Shown in pieces: positions 54,099-64,000 of a stretch of 64,000 bases of DNA. Origin of the DNA: Centropus unirufus (Eukaryota; Chordata; Aves; Cuculiformes; Centropidae). The stretch is taken from positions 600,522 through 664,521 of the forward strand of contig VYZI01000287.1 of assembly GCA_013397695.1 (NCBI GenBank), in the 5' to 3' direction. The translations under genes and the position numbers were made by a program. Under the pieces are notes generated by a model. It saw only the letters and a list, made by a program, of their open reading frames with translations. It was not told the origin of the DNA and searched no databases. How positions within the stretch are numbered: position 1 is the stretch's first letter; every line of letters starts with the position of its first letter.

Positions 54099-54600
54099 GC
54101 ATTCATCCTTCCTGTTCAGTTTTGGGCCCCTCACTACAAGAAGGACACTGAGCTGCTAGAGAGTGTCCAGAGAAGGGCAAGGAAGCTGGTGAAAGGTCTG
54201 GAGCACAAACCATACGTGGGGCAGTTGAGGGAACTGGAGCTGTTTAGTTTGGAGAAGAGGAGGTTGAAGGGAGACCTTATTGTTCTCTACAACTACCTGA
54301 AAGGAGGTTGTAGTAAGTCAGATGTTGGTCTCTTCTCTGAAGTGATAAGTGATAGGATGAGAGGAAATGGACTCCAGTTGCGTCAGGGGAGGTTTAAATT
54401 GGATATTAGGAAACATCTATTTACTGTAAGAGTGGTCAAGCAGTGGCACAGGCTGCCCAGAGAAGAGGTGGAGTCACCACTCCTGGAGCTGTTCAAAAAG
54501 TGTGCCAACAGGGTACTTGGGGCCAGGGGATAGTAGACATAGTATGGTTGGACAGACAGCTGGACTTACTTTTACAGCTTTAATGATCCCATGATTCCAT
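54099..54600 (+). mobile_element. CR1 LINE 3' fragment with a long intact C-terminal frame
   Basis: CR1 in plus orientation with an uninterrupted 146-codon frame (54093-54533) covering the whole C-terminal part of ORF2: [20 protein letters not shown], then [18 protein letters not shown], then [20 protein letters not shown]. The intact frame and good 3' end (CCATGATTCCATTCTG near 54589-54604) point to a young insertion. No catalytic domain is included, so it has no activity. Its tail faces the tail of the next CR1, about 50 bp away. Confidence 0.95.
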
Positions 54601-54649
54601 TCTGACTCCCAGACCTTGGTTCTATTGGGTATCATGAGTTACAGAGACA

Positions 54650-55240
54650 GAACCACAGAATGGTTTGCGTTGGAAAGGATGTCTAAAGATCACCTAGTCC
54701 AACCTCCCTGCCATGAGAAGGGCCACCTTCTAGGTCAGGTTGCTCGAAGCCCAGCCCAGCCTGGCCTTGAACACTTCCAATGGTGGGACGGCCACAACTT
54801 CTCTGGGCAACCTGTGCCAATGTCCCACTACCCTCATCACAAGAAATTTCTTCCTTATGTCCAATCGAAATCTTCTTTCTTTCAGTTTAAAACTGTTGCC
54901 TTTTGTCCTGTCACTACCTGCCTTGGCAAAAAGCCTGTTTCCATGTTTCTTAAAAGCCTTCTTTATATACTTTAATGCTGCAATAATGTCACCCTGAAGC
55001 CTTCTCCTCTTCAACCACAGCAAGCTCAGCTTTCTCAGCCTGTCTTCAGGGGAGGGGTGCTCTGGCCCTCTGATCATTTCTGTGGCTCTCCTCTGGACCC
55101 ACTCCAGCAGGTCCATGTCCTTCTTGTACTGGGAAACCCAGTACAAGAACCCAGCTGGACACAGTACTCCAAGTGGGGTGAAGTGCGAAGTAAAGTAGGA
55201 TAATCGCCTGCCTTGACCTTCTGACCACACTTCTTTTTAT
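54650..55240 (-). mobile_element. CR1 LINE 3' fragment, tail-to-tail with the preceding copy
   Basis: CR1 in minus orientation beginning ACAGAACCACAGAATGGTTT. A 166-codon minus-strand frame (55230-54730) keeps QYKKDMDLLEWVQRRATEM, then LRKLSLLWLKRRRLQGDI, then RRFRLDIRKKFLVMRVVGHW, again a young-looking copy. Near 55121-55149 it carries a perfect 13-bp inverted repeat with a 3-base loop that the family sequence does not normally have. Confidence 0.95.
55121..55149. repeat. Near-perfect palindrome, 13-bp arms, 3-base loop
   Basis: TTCTTGTACTGGG at 55121-55133, AAA, then CCCAGTACAAGAA at 55137-55149. It is inside a CR1 copy, where one arm belongs to the element's YKKD-encoding region and the other seems to have been added. 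A template-switch event during replication would explain it. Confidence 0.97.
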
Positions 55241-57343
55241 GGTGGTGATGATTATAATGGTTTACGAAGAACCATTATGATCAACTCAAGTGATATTATT
55301 ATAATTCAAGTCATACAGATTCTCTGGATTAATTCTTGCAAGTTATTGATGCTGTAGGTATTGCAGCAATTTATTCAGCATTTTTGGTCCCACAGGAGTC
55401 ACCCTATGGGTCCAAGAAATAGTGGCATTGATGTAGCATTCATATTTGATCCTCCTGTGCTTCCGTGCTGCAGCAGAAGGAATGTCTCCTAGTTGTGGTG
55501 AGATGGCACCTGGGAAATAGCCTTCAGTTGGCCATTTACTAGAACGCTCTCCTTCTCCAGAGGGTGCTTTATGGTGCAGCATACTCATGCACTCTTCTCG
55601 TGTTAAGCTTTTACAATCTGATTTGTGAACTTCACAAACTGAAGCTTCTAGACCCCCACATTATGAAGGGGAGCTTTATGATGTATTCAGTGCTCCTATC
55701 TCTGTAATAAAATTTTAGATGACTTTTGTTGTTTTGAGCACCTTCTGAATTTTTTTTTCAAAGAGCTTACTAGGCATTGAAAGGATTCTGCTGATATTTT
55801 GTCCTTCGTGTTCTCATCTTTTATTTACAGCTTTTAAGAATAATTATTTAACTGATATTTGAATTAATGAAATAGGGTATGTAAAATCCTTAAATTGGTC
55901 TAGAAAATCGTATGATTTAGGAAAATCTTTGTTTCCTGGTTTCTTAAGTCTACAGGCTCCATTTGGGATGTTTCTAGAGTTCATAGTAAAAGTTAGCAGC
56001 AGTCTGCAAGGCCATTCCAGATTTATAAATCAACAGTATCAGTCTCTAGAACTCCACTAACCACTAGTACTTTGTACACTCATCAGTCAAAAGGCTGATA
56101 ATGAAATACTGATGGTCCTTGAGAGCTTTTGAGAACTGACAGAGAGTGGTTACCAAAAGTGACAATCTCTTCTATACCGTGATGCGGATTACTATGTTAT
56201 TTTTGTCTGATTTTTTTTTAAAACACAAAAGCAGAATATTTGCTAGCATTTTACTAGAGATGGGATTTTTGAAGAAAATTTGACAAATACCATGAGACTC
56301 ACAATGAAACTGTTACAGTTGAAAATGCTCCGTTTTTAAGCTATTTTAACTTGCATAAAGGAGAAAGCCTCCTGGTCTTTTTTACATTAACAGCACAGAT
56401 ACAGATGCAGGTTTGTGGTTTGTCTTTCACAAAGGAATTCAATTTTTATTTTCATGGAGGATGTTATTATTGGTCAGATATTTTACTGGTTTTTAGGTCT
56501 CAGCTGTGTTCTATTAAACAGCTGTATTGGATGACAGGCAACCCAGCACTGAGTGAGGCTGAGAAAAGTAGTTTTCTCTTATTACAGCTAAAAGGGAAAC
56601 CTCTTCTAGTACCTCAGGTCAAGGACATTCCTCCCATTTACCCTCTCTTCCCAATTCCTGTGCTGCCCCACTAAGCTACCTGGAAGAAGAGACTCACAAA
56701 CCTTCAGAGAGACAGACCCAGCTTCAAACTACATCAGGTTAATATTTGCACCTCAGGGATCCAAGGACACTGTTCCATGCCATAACTATACACAAGCATT
56801 TTTATTGTCTGTAATAGCCAGTTTAGCACCTTGAGAACCAAAAGTCAAGCCACACTACTTTTCAGCGATAGCTTTGCCTATACATACTACACTATATACA
56901 ATATAGCTACCTACACACAGCAAGAGAGTGACAGGGCTGGTGATCAAGAGATGTCTCAAGTGCTGGGTTCCAGCAAAAGCAGAAAGCAAGGGTAAACAGC
57001 AGTTGTGGTACAAGTTTTTATTTCCATTCCCTGCACCCCAGGTCACACCAGCCATGGCAGGTTGTTGTTTACAGCATGCACTTGTGGCTGCTGTGCTGCT
57101 GGGCAGACCTACATCTGCCAGCAGGGTCTCGTGTGGCATCACGTCAGGGTATGGTGAATTTACTTAAGAGTTGTTTCTTGAGATAAGGGCTTCCCTAAGG
57201 CAAACCACTAGTTCCTGGAGGCCTGTGATGCCCACGGGCTGTCAGGCCATGGGGCAAGAGTCCTGCGGGCATCTGGGATCATCTTGATGAAACGGGTACC
57301 AGCTGAACCACCACATACACACACCAGCACCCATCCCCTACAA

Positions 57344-58156
57344 ACACAGAATCACAGAAGGTTGCAAAAGAGCTTGAAGATAAAGTCCAACTCTCAGCCC
57401 AACAACCCCATGCCTACTACACCACATCATGAAGTGCCAAATCCACACAATTTTAATACCTCTAGGGAAGGAGACTCCACTGCTTCCCTGGCAGCCTGTG
57501 CCAATGCTTGATCACTCTTCCAGTAAAGAATTTTTTTTCTACTATCCAAGCAAAACCTCTCCCGGCACAATATGAGGCCATTTCCTCTCATCCTATCACT
57601 TATTACTTCAGAAAAGAGACCAACATCCGCCTTACTAAAACCTCCTTTCGGATAGTTATTGAGAGCAATAAGGTCAGCCTCCACTTCTCCCAATTAAACA
57701 GCCCCAGTTCCCTCAGCTGCTCCTCATAAGATTAGTGCTCCAGACCCTTCACCAGCTTTGGTGTCCGACTCTGGACATGCTCCAACAGCTCTGTATCTTT
57801 CACGTAGCGAGGGGCCCAAAACTGAAGACAGGATTCAAGATGCAGCCCCACCAGCATTGGATTCAGGGGCACAATCGCTCCCCAGGCCCTGCTGGCCATA
57901 CTGTTTCTGATACAGGCCAGGATGCTGCTGGCCTTCTTGGCCACCTGGGCACACTCCTGGCTCATGTCCAGTTGGGTGTCAACCAGCACCCCCAGGTCCT
58001 TCTCCTCCAGGCAGCTTTCCAGCCATTTGTCCCCACGCCTGTAGCGCTGCACGAGGTTGTTGTGACCCAAGTGCAGCACCCAGCACTTACAGCCTTGTTG
58101 ATTCCCACAGCGTTGGCCTCGCTTGGCCAGCGATCCCGCCTGCCCAGATCCCTCTA
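57344..58156 (-). mobile_element. CR1 LINE fragment adjoining the CpG island
   Basis: CR1 in minus orientation. The 3' end lies at 57344-57400. The C-terminal motifs RMRGNGLILCRERFCLD appear near 57550-57610. The upstream part in the minus-strand frame reads [20 protein letters not shown], then [20 protein letters not shown], matching the region just after the RT catalytic core. Similarity continues to about CCCAGATCCCTCTAACGG at 58142-58159, so its 5' end lies about 270 bp from the assembly gap, at the edge of the CpG island. Confidence 0.93.
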
Positions 58157-59230
58157 ACGGGAACAGGGCAGACTGGGGCAGAAATCCACCCCGCTGCTCC
58201 GGGCGGGGTATCCCCACCCACCCCCGCGCTAGCGCCATTCCGAGTGCCACCAGTGCCACCAGCATCCCCCCCGCCGGGCAGGCACAGGGCATTTAATGCC
58301 CGGAGCTGCCGTTTTGCCCCGCTTTATCAGCTACGGGCACGCTTAACCCCTCGAGCGCCGGCGGAGGGCGGCGCGGAGCCCGGGGCGAGGCACAGGGACG
58401 CCCCTCTCCCCGCAGCCCTTTCCCTGNNNNNNNNNNNNNNNNNNNNNNNNNNNNNNNNNNNNNNNNNNNNNNNNNNNNNNNNNNNNNNNNNNNNNNNNNN
58501 NNNNNNNNNNNNNNNNNNNNNNNNNNNNNNNNNNNNNNNNNNNNNNNNNNNNNNNNNNNNNNNNNNNNNNNNNNNNNNNNNNNNNNNNNNNNNNNNNNNN
58601 NNNNNNNNNNNNNNNNNNNNNNNNNNNNNNNNNNNNNNNNNNNNNNNNNNNNNNNNNNNNNNNNNNNNNNNNNNNNNNNNNNNNNNNNNNNNNNNNNNNN
58701 NNNNNNNNNNNNNNNNNNNNNNNNNNNNNNNNNNNNNNNNNNNNNNNNNNNNNNNNNNNNNNNNNNNNNNNNNNNTGCCAGCCCAAGCCCGGAATCCATG
58801 GATGGAGCCCGCACCGGGCTGCGAGGGAAAGAAGCAGCGGCGCGGGCATCGCCCCCGTCCCCCTCGCCGCTCCCAGCCCGGCGCTCCGGGAGACTCCCGG
58901 GAGAAGGGAATGAGGGGGGGGGGGGGTGAAGAACAAGAGGACGCCGTCCCGGCGCGGCGGTGGTTTATGGCACCATATGGCTGCGGGGGGAGGGAAGCGC
59001 CTGCCCGCTGCCCAGCCGCTGCGCTCATCCCGTCCCATGGAGTCACGGTCACCGCGCCTCCCGCCCCGCAGCCTCCTGCCGCTCCAGCTCCCCGCACGCA
59101 GGGATCTGAGGGAACGGCGCGCCCCGGGGCCGGCCCACGGAGCCCTCCGTGCCGCCAGCGCTGCTTTGAGCTCCTGGGAATAGAGAGCGGGCTCGCTCCC
59201 TGAGGAAAAGCCCAGCCGGTGCGCTCAAAT
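58157..59230. promoter_or_regulatory. CpG island, candidate NOL4 promoter region
   Basis: The sequence changes abruptly from AT-rich to GC- and CpG-rich, with many CG dinucleotides on both sides of the gap, for example GCGCCGGCGGAGGGCGGCGC near 58359-58375 and CCGTCCCGGCGCGGCGGTGG near 58945-58963. It returns to AT-rich sequence after about 59230. CpG islands of this kind usually mark vertebrate promoters. The only gene recognised nearby is NOL4, transcribed leftwards from the direction of this island. A promoter for an unrelated or divergent plus-strand transcript is also possible. Long open frames across the island are artefacts of the N run and high GC. Confidence 0.65.
58427..58775. other. 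Assembly gap (349 N)
   Basis: A run of N with a specific, non-round length lies in the middle of the CpG island. GC-rich sequence on both sides and a 13-base G run at 58914-58926 suggest that sequencing failed for compositional reasons. Any exon in it is invisible here. Confidence 1.
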
Positions 59231-62200
59231 CTGTCTCTGATAAAATCTATGCACGTTCTTTGTGTAAAGAGAAATAAATACCGGGAGCACAGCTCTGCTC
59301 TCAATCAAATGGCAACGGCAAAAAACGTCACCGGTATTTTTTCCGTTTGGTTCGCGATGAAAACCTGACCCACTTCAGGGCATTTTCTGTTTATTGCTGA
59401 CACGCATTAAGGGCTGGCATCGGGCATCAAATGCAGCAGCGAGATTCGCAGCGATTAATGCTGCTTTGGGGTTGTTTTTTCCCCGAGTGAGGCAGTCACT
59501 CATGTCAGAGCAATCCATGCGGCGCATCCTGCCTCTGGAGAGCTTTCTCGGCGAGGGGCAGGGAAAACGCTTTGAAGCGGCTTCTGCCTCTCCTCTCGAT
59601 GATTCCTAAGATGGGTGCTGAACCTTGGTATTATTAGGGAGAGAAAATCCAGAGACTATGGGGCTTGATAATGGGCAACGACGCTGCTATCCATATTACC
59701 TTGTAAAATGGAAGCATTGATTTTTTTTTTAAAAGCATGGTTTGCTACTCAGCAGACCAATCCCACCACTATTGCAGTCAGTGGGGTTTTGCTCTTGACT
59801 TCAGTGGGAAGAGGTTTTTGCCTTCTGAATGGTCTATTTCACATCATTATGGTAATGTCATTCAGCAGTTCTTAAAATCGGCCTTCTTGGCCTTGGACAT
59901 TTTAAAAGATTAATGTACAAATGATTTCAGCTCAACTTATTCACCTCATTTCTGCTCATGTCATGCCCTAAGTTTTGGTTACATAAATACGATAGATAAC
60001 TGCTCCAGATGGCTGGGGGTGGATTGGACCTAATAGATTCTCCAGTTTCATGTTTTGAAGATTTTTTTGCTTGTTTGTTTCCAGGGTTTTTTTTTTTCTT
60101 TTCAATTTTACAGAAGCCTACATTTAGAAATCCATTTGTGGATCTCCTCTTGTGTGCAGCTTAGACTGCATTTGGTTGCTCACCAAAATAGCGTCCCTAT
60201 CCAAAGAAAGACTAAATATATTAAAATGCGGCCAGCACAGTGAGTGGTTCAGTTCAACTAATGTTACTCAAGCGGGCTGATCCTATTGCCCATAGATAAT
60301 ACAGATTTGAATCTTGGCACCTGCCGTTGGATTGGAATTCAAAATGAGAAACAGCAGGCCTTGAGGTCTGGAAATAAAGGCAACACAAGGGAAAAAAAAA
60401 ACTGTTCTGTGCCTATTAGTAAATAATAATCTGCAGTAGCAAATGACAAGGATCGAGAAAACTGGGTAGTGCTGTGGACAGCAAACAGACACTTGGGGCT
60501 ATGACACAATGGCTAACACAATGAAATTCAAATTGCGAGGTGTATGTAGCACCTATATTAATTGTTTGCATATTTATATAAAGACAAGCTTTTTAGTGTC
60601 TATCAGGATTCTGCTTAGCTACTTTCTGCTCTGCCATGCTGTGACACTCAAATTAAATGTTGACAAATAAACTCCTATTCGAAATAAATGCTGGGGAATA
60701 CACAGAATTTGTTAAAAAACTTGCTGAAATTAAATTCAGCAAAATGAAATTACACCAAACAATCACATTTCATCTTCCTCACATTCTCCAGGCAGTTTTA
60801 ATTGTTAGGTAGGGAATATCTAAAGGCTGCTCTGCGTTCATAGGTGGCAACAGATATGCTTAGCTGCCTAGATGCTGGTTTTGAAGATCAATAGTAGTTT
60901 TATTTCCAAATTAACAGGAGACATCAGCCCTCTTTTACCTGGTTTACTCCATTAGCTTTATTATTATTATTATGAAACATGTAATATCTTTTTTCCAGGT
61001 GTCTTTTACTTTCCCCAGCCTCCACCTCTCGGAAAGCTGACTTTCTTACTTTAGAAGGAACTCATAGGGAGCTGTTAAGGCAAAGTTTGTTTATACTTAA
61101 CTTGCTTTAACACTTCACTCCGTTTGTTCTCTCATCTCACCTCCACTCTTATTGGAAGCAGGATTGCTCTAATTCAAATACAGTTCAAAAGATAAGGAAA
61201 AGGGAAAGAGTTCCGAATTGTCCCCATAGCAGATCTCCTAATACAATAACCACAGAAAAGGGAGAATGCTTAAAAACAAGCGAAAAATGACCTCAGGAGT
61301 GTAACTGGGGATAAGTGTATGTGTTGTGTATGTTTCATTGGGAAGGGGAAAGGATGAGAGATGCACTTTTAATTAACTTAAATATGCAGAGACTTTAAAG
61401 GACTAAGATCAAGCTGATTCACCAGCTTGCTTTTCCCCCCCCTCAACAACCAGAATATGGGGATTTCTACAGCAGGGAGCTGTCTGCACAGCGCGTTGTG
61501 ATGACTCCAGCTCTGACATTGCAGCAGATTATAACTAAGGAGGTGGGAGCAGGGTGTTCCTAGCATTATTTTACAGCTGAATTTGTCCTTGCTGTAATTA
61601 AACCTTTCTAGATATTCTTGTACATTTTACAGACGTGTCTATACACTTAGTAGGCGCTGGCCTAGCACACTGGAATACACTGTGGGAAAACCAGATATCA
61701 GTTACAGGTACATTATCCTTTACAAATAAAATAACTGTATCTGAAGAGAACTCTGCCATTGCCACCCTGTCAACCAATACCAAATGGTCCAGGTATTGAG
61801 TCCTCACAGCGGATGCGTTATGGGTGGACTCCTCCCCTGGGCACTGGTCACTATAAAGCCTGAGCATCACACGAGTACTGCATTATGTCTTCAAAACAGG
61901 GCATAACCTTTGTCCTCCCAAAAAATATTCACAGACTTGCTGCTCCTATGCCAGGAAGGGACTTCATACAGCACAATTTAGGATATGATAGAACTGGTCT
62001 TTCAAAACCTCACAGGTTTCACCAGCTTGACTCACTGAAACTAACTACAGCTACAGCTTTTCAGCTTTTTTGTAGGTCTGTTAGTTCTCTCTTTGAATCT
62101 ATTATATAAATTAACAATCCACTTTAAAATACTTCCATAGAGCAATCTATGTTGTACCTTATTTGCCTGAAATTGCAGCAAGAATGGTAATGGAAATTTG

Positions 62201-64000
62201 TGAAATTTTTTTAACATCATATATGTGAAAATTTTCCTGACTTTACATTAAGAATTTCTTTAAAAAAATCTGTTAATTACCTATACATTCATTGAAGTTG
62301 AACGATAAGTAGCAGAAAAGACATAATTCATTAGAATTCTATTAATTAAATTGTTCCACTTATTATGATTAATAAAATTTGACCTGCTTTCATCTATTTA
62401 AAAATGTTTTTTTTCCTACTCAATTTTTGAAAAGAGACCTTTTTGTTCAAGTTGAAAATGTAGGGGTTCAAGCAGGAACACAATCTTCAATTCCACAGTT
62501 TCGTCAAAGTCCAATCTATCTTGCCAAAATTCGGCTGATTTGAAGAGACTAACATTAGCTTTTGCTATGCATAAGGGCATTTTAAAAGGAAGAAAGTAGT
62601 TTTATTTTAACCCACTTTATTCACCTCTAGACCTAGCTTTATTTATATTGCTTCATTATTTGCTTTGGTTCAAATTTAACTCCTTGGAAACTCACCATAT
62701 GCCCAATTCAGCTCTCAGTTACACCAAAACAATGATAACCAGGCCCTTCACATGTAAAACAAAGCCAAAGATTTGTGCAGGGTTTTTGAAAAAGCAGGCT
62801 CAAAGTCCAATGAGTTTACAATATGCATCTTTTTGAGAAGTTCTGGGGTTTGCTGCTGCATCCTTACAGAACTTACTATCCCATCTACTTGTTGGATAAG
62901 CCCCAATTGGAACAAAAAATGGGTAAATGGATGTGGTCTGTCTTAACGACAGGTTTTAGGAAGGTGCCTGGAATTGGAATACAAGCACTCGCTAAAAGGA
63001 AGATGAACCGTTTTCTCACTACGAATGAAATTCTTGAATATTATGGCAACCATGCCCGTAGGGCTTTGCTGAACTCTCAAAAAAAAAAATTATAAAGGTT
63101 ATCAAAAGATGCCATTAAAAAAAATGATGACAATGTCCAGCTTAATGGAGAAAAAAATGAGTTACATTCTTTCTTGCTTCCCACTGCTGTTTCTTGAGAA
63201 AGGCAATGGCACAAGTCATCAAATTAGATATATGCCACCTTTGCTGGTCAGACTGGACAAAAGATAAGTTTTCCAGAAATTGTCATCATTTGAATGAGCT
63301 AACTTCCTCTTAATTTGCAATAAATTCTCTAATAATTTTGCTCTTTTTTTTCTTTTCTTCCCACCCCAGTAAGAGATTGGAAATAGTTGCAATAAGCATA
63401 AAAAAAATCACAATCCTAGCACAAGCAGACAACAATATAAAGGTGAAAACCGCACGTTACTTCTCATCATAAGTGGAGTAAATTGGAAAACGGAGGTGGT
63501 TAATCACAAACTTCCTGTGCAAATCACTGTAATCTCATGCACTGATCCACATAGGATAGTGAGGAGCTCAGAAACCTGATGGTCTCCTTCCTTCCTCCAG
63601 ACTAGTAACATCGCTACAGCAATGAGACACAGAAAGTGCTACAGTCCAACTGACCAATAAGCCATCTAGCCCCAGTCTCCAAAACACGTTTCAGAGTCTG
63701 CAAAACATGCTTCAGAGCTCAATAATTAAACAAATAAATCTCGAAACAAAATACAGTGCGCCTAGGTGCATGGTGTAATAACAACCAAATTATTTTCCTC
63801 TGCTAGCTTCAGCCAACCTAAGAACACATACCTAAAACTTCATAACCTATTCGTGAAATAAGAGCATGAAGACTGAGACCACCAGCAAAAATAAAATTCA
63901 GTACAGAGGGGAGGCGAAGACGCTGGGATTTCGCCATGCTCCACGAGTCTTTCCCTGCACTGACTGCATGGGCTGGAACGTGAATAACTGTGATAGGGGG
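59231..64000. other. AT-rich DNA beyond the CpG island, no gene seen
   Basis: Either 5' flank of NOL4 or a further intron. It contains an ATT-repeat at about 60959-60973, fragments resembling an old amniote repeat near 59760-59820 and 62700-62735, and a 90-codon plus-strand frame at 62823-63095 with no recognised relative. No CR1 copy was recognised. No splice-linked coding exon was identified. Confidence 0.6.
60959..60973. repeat. Short (ATT)5 microsatellite
   Basis: About five ATT units at this position, followed by ATGAAAC. No other structure is visible. Confidence 0.85.

Larger units (their letters stand above)
36945..58156. other. NOL4 upstream intron or 5' flank, no exon seen
   Basis: This 21-kb stretch lies upstream of the first visible NOL4 exon in gene direction. 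It is probably intron if the first exon lies in or beyond the CpG island at 58.2-59.2 kb. I looked on the minus strand for the conserved N-terminal segment (NAKFKFWVKSKGFQL) and did not find it. The stretch contains several CR1 fragments, listed separately. Remaining parts are AT-rich and unique, with open frames of at most about 127 codons and no recognisable similarity. Confidence 0.6.

Noticed and set aside
54093..54533. 146-codon open frame as a possible host gene
   Set aside because: It is the C-terminal part of CR1 ORF2, with matching 3' tail, not a host gene.
58244..59304. Long open frames of 173-325 codons across the gap on both strands
   Set aside because: They run through 349 N, which cannot contain stops, and the readable parts are GC-rich sequence with proline- and arginine-rich translation on every frame. 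There is no support for a protein.
59609..59625. Possible REST/RE1 site (GGTGCTGAA, reverse complement TTCAGCACC)
   Set aside because: Only the left half-site matches. The required right half (GGACAGCGCC-like) is not present at the expected spacing.

Overview
The window is vertebrate nuclear DNA, almost certainly from a bird. It is AT-rich and mostly non-coding, and it carries many 5'-truncated CR1 LINE copies ending in the ATTCTATGATTCT-type tail typical of avian genomes. The species cannot be told from the sequence. There is no operon, phage, CRISPR array or other bacterial feature.

The one gene I can identify is NOL4 (nucleolar protein 4) on the minus strand. Four consecutive internal coding exons are present, reading right to left: 36944-36795, 25987-25876, 25382-25270 and 21265-21133. 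All have canonical AG/GT splice sites and compatible phases. Joined in order they give an open frame of 169 complete codons plus one base. That frame matches the N-terminal third of NOL4, roughly residues 89-257 of about 638, judged from memory of the human protein. The three complete introns are 10,807, 493 and 4,004 bp. The exons for the C-terminal two thirds are not seen to the left and should lie beyond position 1. The exon(s) for the first ~88 residues are not seen to the right in readable sequence.

Layout: 1-21132 is part of a long NOL4 intron with an (AAGGA)19 microsatellite at the left edge and three CR1 copies. 21133-36944 holds the four exons and their introns, with one degraded and one young-looking CR1 fragment. 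36945-58156 is intronic or upstream DNA with at least seven CR1-related fragments, including one older L3-like copy. 58157-59230 is a CpG island containing a 349-base assembly gap, a candidate NOL4 promoter and first exon. 59231-64000 is AT-rich DNA without a recognised gene.

I found no convincing undescribed system. The points worth checking are the gap inside the CpG island, the conserved internal Met in the 21133-21265 exon, a CR1 that keeps endonuclease-domain sequence but has lost most of its reverse transcriptase, a tail-to-tail CR1 pair, a few perfect inverted repeats, and one GC-rich patch inside an intron.
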